Shown here piece after piece: positions 25,701 to 34,185 of a stretch of 64,000 nt of DNA. The notes beneath the pieces are model-generated. The model searched no databases, had not been told where the DNA came from, and saw only the letters and a program-made list of their open reading frames with translations. The stretch spans positions 1 to 64,000 of the forward strand of contig JAJYQA010000019.1 in NCBI GenBank assembly GCA_021794835.1, read 5' to 3'. Source of the stretch: Actinomycetes bacterium (GTDB lineage Bacteria > Actinomycetota > Aquicultoria > Aquicultorales > Aquicultoraceae). Within the stretch, counting starts at the first letter, position 1, and the number at the start of each line of letters is the position of its first letter. Both the position numbers and the translations under genes were made by a program.

Positions 25701-25820
25701 GTAACCGATGACCAAGAATTCGCAAAATACTTTTTCCAGTGGTTATTTGAGAGGTATTTGAAGGCGAAAAAGCCTGGTAGGGATAGAAAGCAGAAACAGG
25801 CGCAAGAGAAAACCAGGTGA
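22776..25820 (+). CDS. hsdR: Type I restriction endonuclease subunit
   Basis: A 1014-residue HsdR starting at GTG directly after the previous stop. The N-terminal nuclease has the FTAELKNPFTG segment (E-x-K of the PD-(D/E)xK fold) and GRCLAHFAVDPDLVYMTT. The translocase has Walker A HSAGSGKSNSIAW near 328, DEAHSSQSG (motif II), FTATPKPKT (motif III), VANKFQTGFDQP and TLSRLNRVHP (motifs V and VI). A helical C-terminal domain binds the methyltransferase core. With HsdM and HsdS it translocates and cuts unmethylated DNA at a distance. The length is normal and no damage is seen. Confidence 0.95.
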   Translation: MDVSEKNFESSIEAVLLAGGHDAIPGWPETIGESESLYGGGPGGYYKRKPGDYDKSLCLIPGDAIDFIYATQPTEWEKFKKQHGAESKDKFFQRLAQEIRNRGTLEVLRKGIKANGCKFHLAYFKPVSGLNAALQSLYKANIFSVVRQLKYSEKTESSLDLALFLNGLPVFTAELKNPFTGQNVEHAIYQYRFDRDVREPLFAFGRCLAHFAVDPDLVYMTTHLQAGKTRFLPFNRGNGTGAGNPPAWKGFATAYLWEQIWARDSVLNLIQNFVQVVEEEDDKGKKTGKRSLIFPRYHQLDAVRRLVSDARAKGPGRKYLIQHSAGSGKSNSIAWLSHQLASLHDMEDERVFDSIIVITDRRVLDRQLQRTVRQFEQTLGMVENIDQTSRQLKAALEDGKNIIVTTLQKFPMIANDIAALSGKRFAVIIDEAHSSQSGESTKSLKVVLYNGNLEEAELEDGVEEDDLEDRIVDEMKKRGQLPNVSYFAFTATPKPKTLELFGTPQSDGRFAPFSLYTMRQAIEERFIMDVLDNYTTYKSYFNILKKIEDDPRYDKKKAAFLMRLFVDLHEHTIAKKVAIIIEHFVGHSMGRIDGKAKAMIVTRSRLHAVRYKLAVDKYLKEKGHPFKALVAFSGTVRDGGRDYTEANMNGHPETQTAEMFKRNEYRILIVANKFQTGFDQPLLHTMYVDKKLGGVNAVQTLSRLNRVHPEKNETMVLDFANEAEDIQKAFEPYYEKTLLREGTDPNLLYDLQTRLDDYHVYEQTDIDSFAKIYFDPKGTQDKLHVALGPVVGRYKEANEEEKIDFRSQLKDYIRLYAFLSQVISFVDVDLEKFYVFAKLLLKKLPLTKIDLPVEIQQNIDLESYRIRETSKGKIKLDRGVTELEPIGPKNLGLGPGEDMEPLSQIIKEVNERFGTEFTEDDRVFILQLEAVLAEDEALKASMLINSPDNARLTFDHVVNDKLQEMVDSNFRFYKQVTDDQEFAKYFFQWLFERYLKAKKPGRDRKQKQAQEKTR

Positions 25821-25850
25821 TGGCCGGAGTTATTTCATCGCTTATTCCTG

Positions 25851-25879
25851 TAGACAACCGAACTAATGTTCGATAATAT
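25851..25879 (+). promoter_or_regulatory. Promoter with LexA box in the spacer
   Basis: TAGACA (25851-25856) and TAATAT (25874-25879) are 17 bases apart. The spacer holds CGAACTAATGTTCG (25859-25872), a perfect match to the Gram-positive LexA consensus CGAAC-N4-GTTCG. It lies 140 bases before a truncated HD gene. A hairpin AGCCGGC-GAC-GCCGGCT follows at 25905-25921. Confidence 0.75.
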
Positions 25880-26010
25880 AGTAATCACCTTAAGTTGAAT
25901 TACAGCCGGCGACGCCGGCTGGCGGTGTGAAATGGGTTGTTATGTTCCCAGCCCACACAACGATTAGTTGCAGAATATAAATGATTGGCTGTTGTTTAAT
26001 GCTTTAACGC

Positions 26011-26988
26011 TTGGCCACATTACTCCATGATATCGGGCACGCCCCATTCTCACATGCCTCCGAAGATGTGATGCCATATTGCGATAAGTTGAATAGGCCG
26101 TATAAACACGAGGACTATTCAAGCGCGATAATTATAGGACCGCTTCGCGGTGTGATCGAAGATCACCAGATAAATAAAAGTAATTATCGGATCGGTGCAG
26201 ATGAAGTGGCGGCTTTATTAGAGGGCGATATAAGTATTCTCGAGGGAAAACTATTTTGGAAGGTTATTATTTCAAGTCAGCTTGATGCCGACAGAGGTGA
26301 TTATCTTCTCAGGGACTCGCACCATATCGGCGTTAAATATGGTATTTATGACTACTCTAGGTTACTAAATACGCTGGTGCTAGGTGTTGATCCCGAAACG
26401 AATGAGCTGATCCTTGGGGGGCATGAGGGTGGTTGGCATGTTGCAGAATCGCTTGTGATTGCAAGGTACCAGATGTTTACACAGGTATATTTTCACAAGA
26501 CAAGGCGGGCATATGATTATCATCTCAAAGAAGCGCTTGGGAAGATTTTAGAAGATGGCAAGCTGCCACCACCCCGAGAGATCGATGAATTTCTTAGTCT
26601 TGACGATATGGGAATTCTGCAAGGTGCAAAATCGCATACCGGCGATTTTAATTGTAAAGCGCTTCTGAACCGGGGCCACGTAAAGGTAGCGTTTGCGACG
26701 CCTGAGACGCCGACCGAAAAAGACGAGCAGAAGTTAGAGGATGCTAAGAAACGGCTGAAAGATACTGGCATATGGTTCTACGAAGATAAGGCCGCAAGCG
26801 GACTTTGGTATAAGCTGGACACGGAGGAAGAAAACAAAGAAATAATGATAATCAAAGGCCGGGATAGGGAAGCAAGCCCTTTATCTACTTATTCTTCGAT
26901 CGCAAAAAACATGGATGAGGTAAAGCAGATACGGGTATACGTGAAGCCAGAAGACAAGGAAAAAGCGGTAGGAGTGGTACAGCAATGA
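26011..26988 (+). pseudogene. HD-domain phosphohydrolase (YwfO-like), N-terminus missing
   Basis: The 325-residue reading frame can only begin at a TTG inside the core motif ATLLHDIGHAPFSHASED. Family members (YwfO/dGTPase-like) have about 70-90 residues before this, including the first metal-binding histidine in a RFEHS-type segment; nothing upstream encodes it. The rest is intact: SSQLDADRGDYLLRDSHHIG holds the second metal Asp and the Y-x-L-R-D-S-x-x-x-G signature. It overlaps the ywgA-like gene by four bases, the neighbour pair known from Bacillus. It is probably a 5'-deleted gene, although the LexA promoter upstream still points at it. Confidence 0.65.
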
Positions 26989-27503
26989 GTGAGAGCATAT
27001 TCAAAAATCCGGCAATTATAGGTTATTTAGTAAAAAAGCTGCATGAGGCGTATCCCGACAAACAGATAGGTAAGACATTGGTGCAAAAGATGATCTATTT
27101 TCTAACAAGAGAACGCATTGTTAATTTTAATTACTCGATGTACCACTACGGCCCTTATTCTGCAGATGTTACAAGCGAGCTAAACTTTGCTGAAAATAGC
27201 GGACTTATTGATATTAAATGGGTCGATGGGGCAGGATATTTTGCAGAAGCGACACCTGGGTTAAAAAAGCTTGAAGGCCTTATTCAAGATAGCGAGAAGT
27301 CAGCTATAGATAAGCTAATCGGTAGATTTGGTAGTTTTAGCACCGTTGACCTTTCATTATTAGCTACCGCCTATTTCATGAAGGACAATTTTGGTACTCC
27401 AAACGAAAAGCTTGCCGATGTAATCCATAACCTTAAACCGAGATATTCTACTAGCTATATACGAGGCGTGCTTGAAAAGGGCGGCATTACGAGTAGACGT
27501 TAA
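26985..27503 (+). CDS. YwgA/Panacea-like protein
   Basis: A 172-residue protein of the YwgA type: IGKTLVQKMIYFLTRERIVNFNYSMYHYGPYS is the shared core of YwgA and of Panacea (SocA/DUF4065) antitoxin-like proteins, followed by a winged-helix-like C-terminal part. In Bacillus ywgA is next to the HD gene ywfO, and here the same order occurs with a four-base overlap. The function is unknown; Panacea domains often neutralise toxins, so a control role over the HD enzyme is possible. Confidence 0.75.
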   Translation: MSESIFKNPAIIGYLVKKLHEAYPDKQIGKTLVQKMIYFLTRERIVNFNYSMYHYGPYSADVTSELNFAENSGLIDIKWVDGAGYFAEATPGLKKLEGLIQDSEKSAIDKLIGRFGSFSTVDLSLLATAYFMKDNFGTPNEKLADVIHNLKPRYSTSYIRGVLEKGGITSRR

Positions 27504-27698
27504 TCGCAGCATGTTTCATGGCCTTGGTAAGCTGGTCTCAGTTTTATTCTGCGCTGAAAACTGGAGGTAGGGACGTAGTTTCCCTAGTAAGCTTTGCTGC
27601 CACTGTTTAGATCATGAATATCTACTGGAAACCTCTAGTAATCTCAAACACGTGACATGCTAAAACCAACATGACCAGCACATATTTAGCACAAGCTA

Positions 27699-27728
27699 TT
27701 GACATGGGAACACATGTTCGTATATCAT
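27699..27728 (+). promoter_or_regulatory. Consensus promoter with LexA box in the spacer (tcmP)
   Basis: TTGACA (27699-27704) precedes TATATC (27721-27726, 16-base spacer) or TATCAT (27723-27728, 18). Between them is GGAACACATGTTCG (27707-27720), with GAAC-N4-GTTC perfect. A repressor bound here would block the polymerase. The tcmP ATG is 37 bases after the -10. Confidence 0.8.
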
Positions 27729-27765
27729 TAGGTAATATACGGCTGTCGACGTTGAAAGATGCGCT

Positions 27766-28626
27766 ATGAATAGCTGTGAGGGTTGCGATCTTGAAGTTAA
27801 TAGAAGCGAAGCCGGCCTATGTCGAGCTCGACTAGCGAGTGATGGGCTTCCCGTAATATGCGTCGGTGCGTGGGCCGAAAATAAGCACTATTATCTGAAC
27901 AGGTACTGTGGCATGTTCGCAGTTGGCACAAAGAATAAATGGCCCCGACGTTACTATATCGATCTCTTTAGCGGTTCTGGGCTTGCTATTAATAGGGAGA
28001 CAGGGGAAGAGGCCGATGGTTCACCGTTAATTGCGCTTTCGCATCCATTTACAGATTTCGTATTTATCGAAGCGGACCCAGAGAGCCTTGAGGCGCTAAA
28101 AGTGAGGGTAGAGCCATTGCGAAATGGTCGCCATGTAAGTTTTATCCTAGGCGACGCAAACAATGTACTCCCGGATATAGTTAAAAGCGTGCGCCAGCAA
28201 GGGTCGTTATCGCTCGTTTTTGCAGATGCGTTTAACATCCAGCTTAAGATGCGGACCGTACAATGGTTTGCAAATCACTTTAGGGCAGATCTTCTCCTGC
28301 ATTTTCCCTATGGGACTTACCTTCAGCGTGTTTTAACATTACCCAATTTAGGCGAAGAAACCCTTGGGGAACTTGATGCGTTCTTTGGAGGCACGGAGTG
28401 GCATAAACTTCGATCGCAAAGACCAAACCCGCATGCGTACCTCGAACTGTATGAGAACAAATTGCATGAACTGGGATATACGACAGGGGACAACTATCCA
28501 CGAATGGCCAATAGTCGGAATGCAACCTTATATTATCTGGTGCTCGCGAGCAAGGATGAGTTAGCGCTAAAGTTCTGGAAAAGCGTAAATGAAATTGAAC
28601 CCGGAGGACAGCGAACGCTTTTCTAG
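27766..28626 (+). CDS. tcmP: Three-Cys-motif partner protein TcmP
   Basis: A 286-residue protein of the TcmP family (TIGR04474), named for being encoded beside radical-SAM proteins with a CX3CX3C motif, as here. The N-terminus has CEGCDLEVN, then NKHYYLNRYCGMFAVGTKNKWPRRYYIDLFSGSGLA, where YIDLFSGSG is a methyltransferase-type motif I. Later come FIEADPESLEALK (motif II-like) and LVFADAFNIQ (motif IV-like). It is thus probably a Rossmann methyltransferase-fold enzyme of unknown substrate. No ribosome site precedes the ATG. It is expected to be induced with DNA damage through the LexA-type operator. Confidence 0.85.
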   Translation: MNSCEGCDLEVNRSEAGLCRARLASDGLPVICVGAWAENKHYYLNRYCGMFAVGTKNKWPRRYYIDLFSGSGLAINRETGEEADGSPLIALSHPFTDFVFIEADPESLEALKVRVEPLRNGRHVSFILGDANNVLPDIVKSVRQQGSLSLVFADAFNIQLKMRTVQWFANHFRADLLLHFPYGTYLQRVLTLPNLGEETLGELDAFFGGTEWHKLRSQRPNPHAYLELYENKLHELGYTTGDNYPRMANSRNATLYYLVLASKDELALKFWKSVNEIEPGGQRTLF

Positions 28627-28742
28627 CTTTCGCAAATTCTACATGTTATGCTGCTATCTAGCAAGCTGGTTATGTTATTTTTGCAGCAGTAGCCGATCTA
28701 TAAGACTTAATTTGCGCTCTAAAAGGTTAAAGATAGGAAGTA

Positions 28743-29573
28743 ATGGGGCTTAGGACGATAACCAGAAAGACACTTCTCTATAAGAGCGGCGTAGAGTATG
28801 CAGATTACGCGCTGAACCACGCGGAAGGCTGTGCGCATGGTTGCACCTACCCATGTTATGCCATGATGATGAAGAAGCGCTGCGGCGTGGTTTCCTCATA
28901 CGAGGACTGGGTTCAACCTAAGATAGTTGAAAACGCGCTGGAGTTACTCGACAAAGAATTGCCTCGTCTAAAGAACAAGATTAAGCAAGTTTTCATGTGT
29001 TTTGCCACCGATCCTTTCATGTATAGGGTTGAGGAGATCAACCAGCTGACCTTGCAGATTCTTCAACGGCTCAACAAAGATAAGGTTAAGGCGATACTTA
29101 TCACCAAGGGTGTCTATTCGGACCAACTCGTGGATACACAACTATATAACGAACGAAACGAATACGGCATTTCGCTGGTCTCGTTATCTGAAGCGTTTAG
29201 GGAAAAGTACGAGCCGTTCTCCGCGCCTTATAAAAAGCGAATAGAGGCGCTTAAGAAACTTCATGATGCCGGGCTAAAAACCTGGGTTAGTATCGAGCCC
29301 TACCCGACTCCCAATATTATCCGGCAGGATATCCAGGAGTTTTTGGAAAGCATATCGTTTGTCGATAAGATTGTGTTTGGTAAATGGAACTACAGCCGGC
29401 TGACGACTGCGTATATCCACAATAAAGAGTTTTATAACTCGATGGCGTATGAAGTCGCATCCTTTTGTGAGCGCCGCGTAATCAAAGTGCATATAAAAGA
29501 GGGGACCATAAGCCCATTGTATCTAAGCACTGGACAATCGGCCGAGAGAGTAACGCTAGGTAATTATATGTAA
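28743..29573 (+). CDS. Radical-SAM protein with three-Cys motif (SPL-like)
   Basis: A 276-residue radical-SAM enzyme with CX3CX3C at Cys30, Cys34 and Cys38 (EGCAHGCTYPCYA), the motif layout of the three-Cys partner of TcmP and close to the spore-photoproduct-lyase/SplB superfamily. QVFMCFATDPFMYRVEEINQLTLQIL and KAILITKGVYSD are the expected barrel strands; LKTWVSIEPYPTPN is the SAM-ribose region. ATG 28743 follows an AGGAAG ribosome site. It follows tcmP by 116 bases with no clear promoter of its own, so both are probably transcribed from the LexA-controlled promoter. A role in DNA or RNA lesion repair or modification is inferred. Confidence 0.82.
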   Translation: MGLRTITRKTLLYKSGVEYADYALNHAEGCAHGCTYPCYAMMMKKRCGVVSSYEDWVQPKIVENALELLDKELPRLKNKIKQVFMCFATDPFMYRVEEINQLTLQILQRLNKDKVKAILITKGVYSDQLVDTQLYNERNEYGISLVSLSEAFREKYEPFSAPYKKRIEALKKLHDAGLKTWVSIEPYPTPNIIRQDIQEFLESISFVDKIVFGKWNYSRLTTAYIHNKEFYNSMAYEVASFCERRVIKVHIKEGTISPLYLSTGQSAERVTLGNYM

Positions 29574-29935
29574 CGGAAAAGCGGTTTTGCCTGGCGTCTA
29601 GGCTTTCTTCGGCGTGTTGAAGATGGCCAAATCAATGACGCGGGCATGGGGGACGTTGCTTGCGAATTGCGAATATTCACGTAACCACAAGCATAACAGC
29701 GTAGATAATTCAATCCTTCAAAGATGATATCTCTTGATGTGCATGAATTTAACAAGCAAGTAAAGAGCGTCCAGGGACGCCTGAACACAAACATCTAACC
29801 TAACCGTTTAAATCTATTTTTTTAACGCTTACGGTGCTTAGCAGACCGTTTACGTCATTTAGCTTGTCGTAAACCCTAAAAAAGATAAAAATTTAACAAA
29901 AGGTAAACTATTCTCACCAGCTTTATTTTTTTACC

Positions 29936-29964
29936 TTGACGGGTGCAATTGGCATAGTGATACT
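29936..29964 (+). promoter_or_regulatory. Likely promoter of the Wood-Ljungdahl operon (fhs)
   Basis: TTGACG (29936-29941), a 17-base spacer and GATACT (29959-29964). The leader to fhs would be about 170 bases and includes two hairpin repeats at 30052-30108. Upstream (29574-29935) no gene is seen; a hairpin GTTTACG...CGTAAAC lies at about 29849-29875. Confidence 0.5.
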
Positions 29965-30051
29965 GGTAGTAACTACTATTTTTATCTACCTTCAGTCGGT
30001 TGGCTGGAGGGTTTTAGTCTATAGTGATTGAAATCGCAAGGTGGCCATGCA

Positions 30052-30108
30052 CCCGATAGATTGGGCAACCACAGGTTGTGCAAGTGCGCGCCCGATAGAT
30101 TGGGCAAC
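30052..30108. repeat. Two copies of a GCCCGAT-type hairpin repeat
   Basis: CCCGATAGATTGGGCAAC occurs at 30052-30069 and again at 30091-30108; each can fold as a CCCGAT/ATTGGG stem. The inverted form recurs at 34077-34094 and 55085-55103, so this is a small dispersed palindromic family. Here the two copies lie in the untranslated leader of fhs. Confidence 0.65.
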
Positions 30109-30142
30109 TGAAAGTGGTAAGCAAGGGCAACGAGGAGGTCTT

Positions 30143-31936
30143 ATGGGAACTGTTAAAGAGAAGACTTACAATCCAAGGTCGATGGACCCAACTAAGCACA
30201 AAGATTGGCAGATCGCAGAGGAAGCTGAAAAATACCTACCCTCACCGGAGGAGTGGATAGATAAGTTAGGTCTTGAAAAAGACGAGATGATCCCCCACGG
30301 CAAGACGCCGAAGCTTGATTTCATGAAGATTATGGACCGGCTTAAAGATAAACCGGATGGCAAATACATCGAGGTTACCGCAATCACCCCGACTCCGCTG
30401 GGTGAAGGTAAAACTACCGTTTCCATGGGCCTAGTTCAGGGCTTTGGTTATTTAGGCAAAAATGTTGGTGGTGCACTGCGTCAGCCTTCCGGCGGCCCAA
30501 CAATGAACATTAAAGGAACGGCAGCCGGTGGCGGAAACGCACTTTTAATCCCGATGACCGAGTTTTCCCTTGGCCTTACCGGAGATATAAACGACATCAT
30601 GAACGCCCATAACCTCGCTATGGTTGCCCTGACCTCCAGGATGCAGCACGAAGCAAATTATACAGATGAAGTGCTCGCCAAGAAGGGCCTTCGTCGCTTA
30701 GACATCGATCCAAAAAACATCGAGATGGGCTGGATAATTGATTTTTGTGCCCAGTCCCTGCGTAAGATTGTTATCGGGCTTGGCGGCAAGAAGGACGGCT
30801 ACCCGATGGAATCTAAATTCGGCATAGCGGTCTCATCCGAGCTAATGGCAATCCTTGCCGTGTCACGCGACCTTGCCGATATGCGCAAGCGTATCGGAAA
30901 CATCACGGTTGCTTATGATAGGACCGGCAAGCCGATTACCACGTCTGACCTTGATGTTGCCGGTGCGATGACCGCCTGGATGAGAAACACAATTAACCCG
31001 AATCTTTGCTACTCAGTTGAGGGCCAGCCGGTACTCATTCACGCGGGTCCGTTTGCCAATATCGCCATAGGTCAGAACTCAATTATATCCGACCGCCTGG
31101 CACTAAAGCTATTTGATTATACAATCACCGAGTCCGGCTTTGCTGCCGATATCGGTTTTGAAAAGTTCTGGAATGTCAAGTGCCGTCTCTCCGGCAATGT
31201 CCCAAATGTCTCGGTTCTTGTTGCAACGATTAGGGCTTTGAAGATGCACGGCGGCGGCCCGACAGTTTCTCCGGGACGTCCGCTTCCCGAGGAGTATACC
31301 AAGGAGAACTTAGGTTTAGTTGAGAAGGGCTTTGAAAACCTGCGCCACATGATAAACGTAGTCAAGAAGTCCGGTATCGTACCGGTCGTTGCCATAAACG
31401 CTTTCTATACCGATACCGACGCGGAACATGCCCTTGTTAAGAAGCTCTGTGAGGAGATGGGCGTTCGCGTGGCGGTGTCCAACCACTGGATGTACGGCGG
31501 AGAAGGTGCGGCGGAGCTTGCCGAAACGGTCATCGACGCGGCCAACGAGCCTTCTAACTACAAGCCGCTTTATCCGCTCGAGATGCCGCTAAGAGAGCGT
31601 GTTGAGATGGTCGCCAAAGAAGTCTACGGTGCCGATGGTGTCTCCTGGTCGCCGGCTGCTGAGGCTAAAGCAAAGAGATTTGAGTCCGACCCGCAGTTTG
31701 CGGACTACCAGACCATGATGGTTAAGACTCACCTCTCTCTCTCGCATGACCCGGCGGTTAAGGGAGTGCCTAAGGGCTGGACGCTGCCGATACGAGACGT
31801 CTTGGTATATAGCGGCGCAAAGTTCCTCTGCCCGATGGCAGGGGATATCAGCCTGATGCCGGGCACCGCGTCCGATCCAGCTTACAGAAGGGTTGACGTG
31901 GATACTGATACCGGTAAAGTAACCGGTTTGTTCTAG
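30143..31936 (+). CDS. fhs: Formate-tetrahydrofolate ligase
   Basis: 597 residues from the ATG at 30143, chosen for the CGAGGAGG ribosome site; the longer frame upstream crosses the repeats. It catalyses ATP-dependent joining of formate to tetrahydrofolate, the second step of the methyl branch of the Wood-Ljungdahl pathway. The P-loop [10 protein letters not shown] is at about 79-88, and the family signatures ([19 protein letters not shown], the ...[14 protein letters not shown] block) are all intact. The length is slightly over the usual 555-560, owing to a longer N-terminus. First gene of the acetyl-CoA pathway block. Confidence 0.97.
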   Translation: MGTVKEKTYNPRSMDPTKHKDWQIAEEAEKYLPSPEEWIDKLGLEKDEMIPHGKTPKLDFMKIMDRLKDKPDGKYIEVTAITPTPLGEGKTTVSMGLVQGFGYLGKNVGGALRQPSGGPTMNIKGTAAGGGNALLIPMTEFSLGLTGDINDIMNAHNLAMVALTSRMQHEANYTDEVLAKKGLRRLDIDPKNIEMGWIIDFCAQSLRKIVIGLGGKKDGYPMESKFGIAVSSELMAILAVSRDLADMRKRIGNITVAYDRTGKPITTSDLDVAGAMTAWMRNTINPNLCYSVEGQPVLIHAGPFANIAIGQNSIISDRLALKLFDYTITESGFAADIGFEKFWNVKCRLSGNVPNVSVLVATIRALKMHGGGPTVSPGRPLPEEYTKENLGLVEKGFENLRHMINVVKKSGIVPVVAINAFYTDTDAEHALVKKLCEEMGVRVAVSNHWMYGGEGAAELAETVIDAANEPSNYKPLYPLEMPLRERVEMVAKEVYGADGVSWSPAAEAKAKRFESDPQFADYQTMMVKTHLSLSHDPAVKGVPKGWTLPIRDVLVYSGAKFLCPMAGDISLMPGTASDPAYRRVDVDTDTGKVTGLF

Positions 31937-32011
31937 GATTACAGGAGCCGGTATTAGGGTCTAAGAGGCCAGGGCGTGGTCTCTCCACAGGCATAAATAA
32001 AAATTGTTTGC

Positions 32012-32058
32012 AGTGAAGCCCTTTAGGACTGTTTGGCAGGGCTGAAGGGCTTCACACT
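32012..32058 (+). terminator. Strong hairpin after fhs
   Basis: GTGAAGCCCTT (32013-32023) pairs perfectly with 32045-32055 around a 21-base loop. No T-run follows, so it may be an mRNA-processing or attenuating stem rather than a full terminator. Confidence 0.45.
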
Positions 32059-32108
32059 AGATACCGGCGCTTTTGAATTTCAAATACTAAAGGTTAGAAT
32101 GTGTAAAA

Positions 32109-34052
32109 ATGCCAAAGGTTCATTTCTACCCCGATAACAGGATAGTAGAAGTAGAGGATGGAGAAAATCTGCTCCGGGCAGCTATGCTGGCCGGTGTTCA
32201 CGTTAATGCCTCCTGTGGCGGAAGCAGCACGTGTGGGAAGTGTCGGGTTATAATTGAGCAGGGAAAAGCTGAGGCAAAGCCCACGGCAAAGCTCTCTGCC
32301 GATGATATCGCACAGGGCTACGTGCTTGCCTGCACCGCAACAGTTAACGAAGACATCGAAGTGCGCATACCAATCGAGTCGCAGATGGGCGATTCCAAGG
32401 CGGCGCTTGACCGCGAGCTTGAGACAGTATCGTACGCCGGATTCTTATCTGCAAAAGACCTCTCCGAGTTATTCGGCGAGTTTACAATAAATCCAGCAAC
32501 AAAGAGGCTATACGTTGAACTTACCCCGCCCAACCTTGAGGACAACGTAAGCGACCTTGAACGCCTGCGGCGTGGGCTTAACCGTCAACATGGGGTAGCC
32601 GACTTTAACGTGGATATTTCGGTGCTTCGTAAGATTGCTGGCACGCTTCGCGAGGCGGACTTTAAAGTTACCGCAACTATTCTATCGCTTGGCGGGGGTG
32701 AATGCGATCGCCTGGTTAAGCTTGATGCGGGAGATTGCTCGGCTAGGCACTACGGTCTGGCGGTGGATATTGGTACGACCAGTGTCTACGTTGAGCTGGT
32801 TGATCTTGCAACCGGCGAGACACTTGCCAAGGCTTCTGAATATAACACCCAGGTAAGCTGCGGTGAGGATATCATCTCGCGAATTGTATATTCGCTTAAA
32901 AAAGATGGTTTACAAAAGCTGCAGCAGCTCGTGGTAGAGACCATAAACAAGCTTATCGACCGGGTTGTTGAAAGGGCGGCGGTTGAGCTTGATGATATCG
33001 TTTATATGGTCGCCGCCGGAAATACTACGATGACTCATATCTTTTTGGGAATATCCCCAAAATATATCCGTGAGGAGCCCTACATTCCGACGGCAACGTT
33101 TACTCCAACCGTTGAGGCAAAAGAGCTGGGTTTGAGAATGCCCGAGGGGGCACGGGTCTACACTGTACCAAGCAAGGCAAGTTACGTCGGCGGAGATATT
33201 ACGGCCGGTCTTTTAGCCTCTGGTGTATTTAAATCGGATAAACTTACTTTATATATAGATGTGGGAACAAATGGCGAGATGGCGCTGGGAAATGCCGATT
33301 GGCTTTTGAGCTGCTCCTGCTCGGCAGGGCCGGCCTTTGAGGGTGGCTCTATTAAGAACGGTATGCGGGCAACTAAGGGCGCGATCGAGCAGGTGCGCAT
33401 TAACCCGGCAACCCTTGAACCGATGATTTTAACCATCGGCCAGACCAAACCCAAGGGCATCTGCGGCTCGGGGCTTATCGATGCGGTGGCCGAGCTTTTC
33501 CTAACCGGGGTTATAAACGAGAAGGGACGTTTTAACCTTGAGCTTGATAATCCCCGGATAAGAGAGGTTGACGGCCAGGGTGAGTACGTGCTTGCCTGGG
33601 CAGCGGACACTTCAATCAAGCGTGATATAGTACTTACTGAGGCTGATCTGGATAACCTTATCCGCACCAAGGGCGCGATTTACGCCGGAATAACGACCCT
33701 TCTTGATTCCATGCAGATACCGGTCGAGGCGATTGAGGAAATTCTAATCGCCGGTGGATTCGGACGCTATATTGAGGTCGACCAGTCTATCACTATCGGC
33801 CTTCTGCCGGAAGTTGAGGGCGAGAAGGTCAAGTATGTTGGAAACGGCTCGCTTCTGGGAGCCCGGCTTGTCCTCCTCTCAAGAGAGGCCAAGGATGTTG
33901 TGATAGATATTGCTCAAAAAATGACTTACTTGGATTTAAGCACTAATCCAACTTTTATGGATAGATACGTCTCGGCGCTTTTCCTGCCGCATACCGACCG
34001 CGACACTTTCCCGTCGGTTATGCGAAGGATGAAGGCAATATTAAGTGCATGA
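32109..34052 (+). CDS. acsV: Reductive activator of corrinoid protein (RACo-like)
   Basis: A 647-residue protein. The N-terminal [2Fe-2S] domain (about 1-85) has C-x5-C-x2-C (ASCGGSSTCGKC) and a later Cys (LACTATV). The rest is the ASKHA ATPase-like region of RACo (DUF4445): DIGTTSVYVELVDL near 216, GNTTMTHIFLG, and GGFGRYIEVDQSITIGLLP. It uses ATP to drive reduction of cob(II)amide on the corrinoid iron-sulfur protein AcsCD back to the active Co(I) state. It sits between fhs and cooC in the operon. Confidence 0.93.
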   Translation: MPKVHFYPDNRIVEVEDGENLLRAAMLAGVHVNASCGGSSTCGKCRVIIEQGKAEAKPTAKLSADDIAQGYVLACTATVNEDIEVRIPIESQMGDSKAALDRELETVSYAGFLSAKDLSELFGEFTINPATKRLYVELTPPNLEDNVSDLERLRRGLNRQHGVADFNVDISVLRKIAGTLREADFKVTATILSLGGGECDRLVKLDAGDCSARHYGLAVDIGTTSVYVELVDLATGETLAKASEYNTQVSCGEDIISRIVYSLKKDGLQKLQQLVVETINKLIDRVVERAAVELDDIVYMVAAGNTTMTHIFLGISPKYIREEPYIPTATFTPTVEAKELGLRMPEGARVYTVPSKASYVGGDITAGLLASGVFKSDKLTLYIDVGTNGEMALGNADWLLSCSCSAGPAFEGGSIKNGMRATKGAIEQVRINPATLEPMILTIGQTKPKGICGSGLIDAVAELFLTGVINEKGRFNLELDNPRIREVDGQGEYVLAWAADTSIKRDIVLTEADLDNLIRTKGAIYAGITTLLDSMQIPVEAIEEILIAGGFGRYIEVDQSITIGLLPEVEGEKVKYVGNGSLLGARLVLLSREAKDVVIDIAQKMTYLDLSTNPTFMDRYVSALFLPHTDRDTFPSVMRRMKAILSA

Positions 34053-34076
34053 AGACTGATGAACAGGGAAAACGTA

Positions 34077-34094
34077 GTTGCCGATTTATCGGGC
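34077..34094. repeat. Dispersed hairpin repeat (GTTGCCGATTTATCGGGC)
   Basis: An intergenic copy, inverted relative to those at 30052-30108 and one base shorter than the copy at 55085-55103. The core CCGATTTATCGG folds on itself. Confidence 0.6.
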
Positions 34095-34185
34095 CTTCCA
34101 CGGTGAATAGGCTAAATAACGAAAGGAATTATCACCCTAAGTAGGTGAATTGAAGGTCCAAAAGGCCTTTGAGAGGTGTATAGAA

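Noticed and set aside
13000..29600. CRISPR array or cas genes in the accessory island
   Set aside because: No regular direct repeats with spacers and no Cas-like protein were found.
30041..30142. N-terminal extension of formate-tetrahydrofolate ligase
   Set aside because: It is translated from the dispersed hairpin repeats and precedes a strong ribosome site and ATG.
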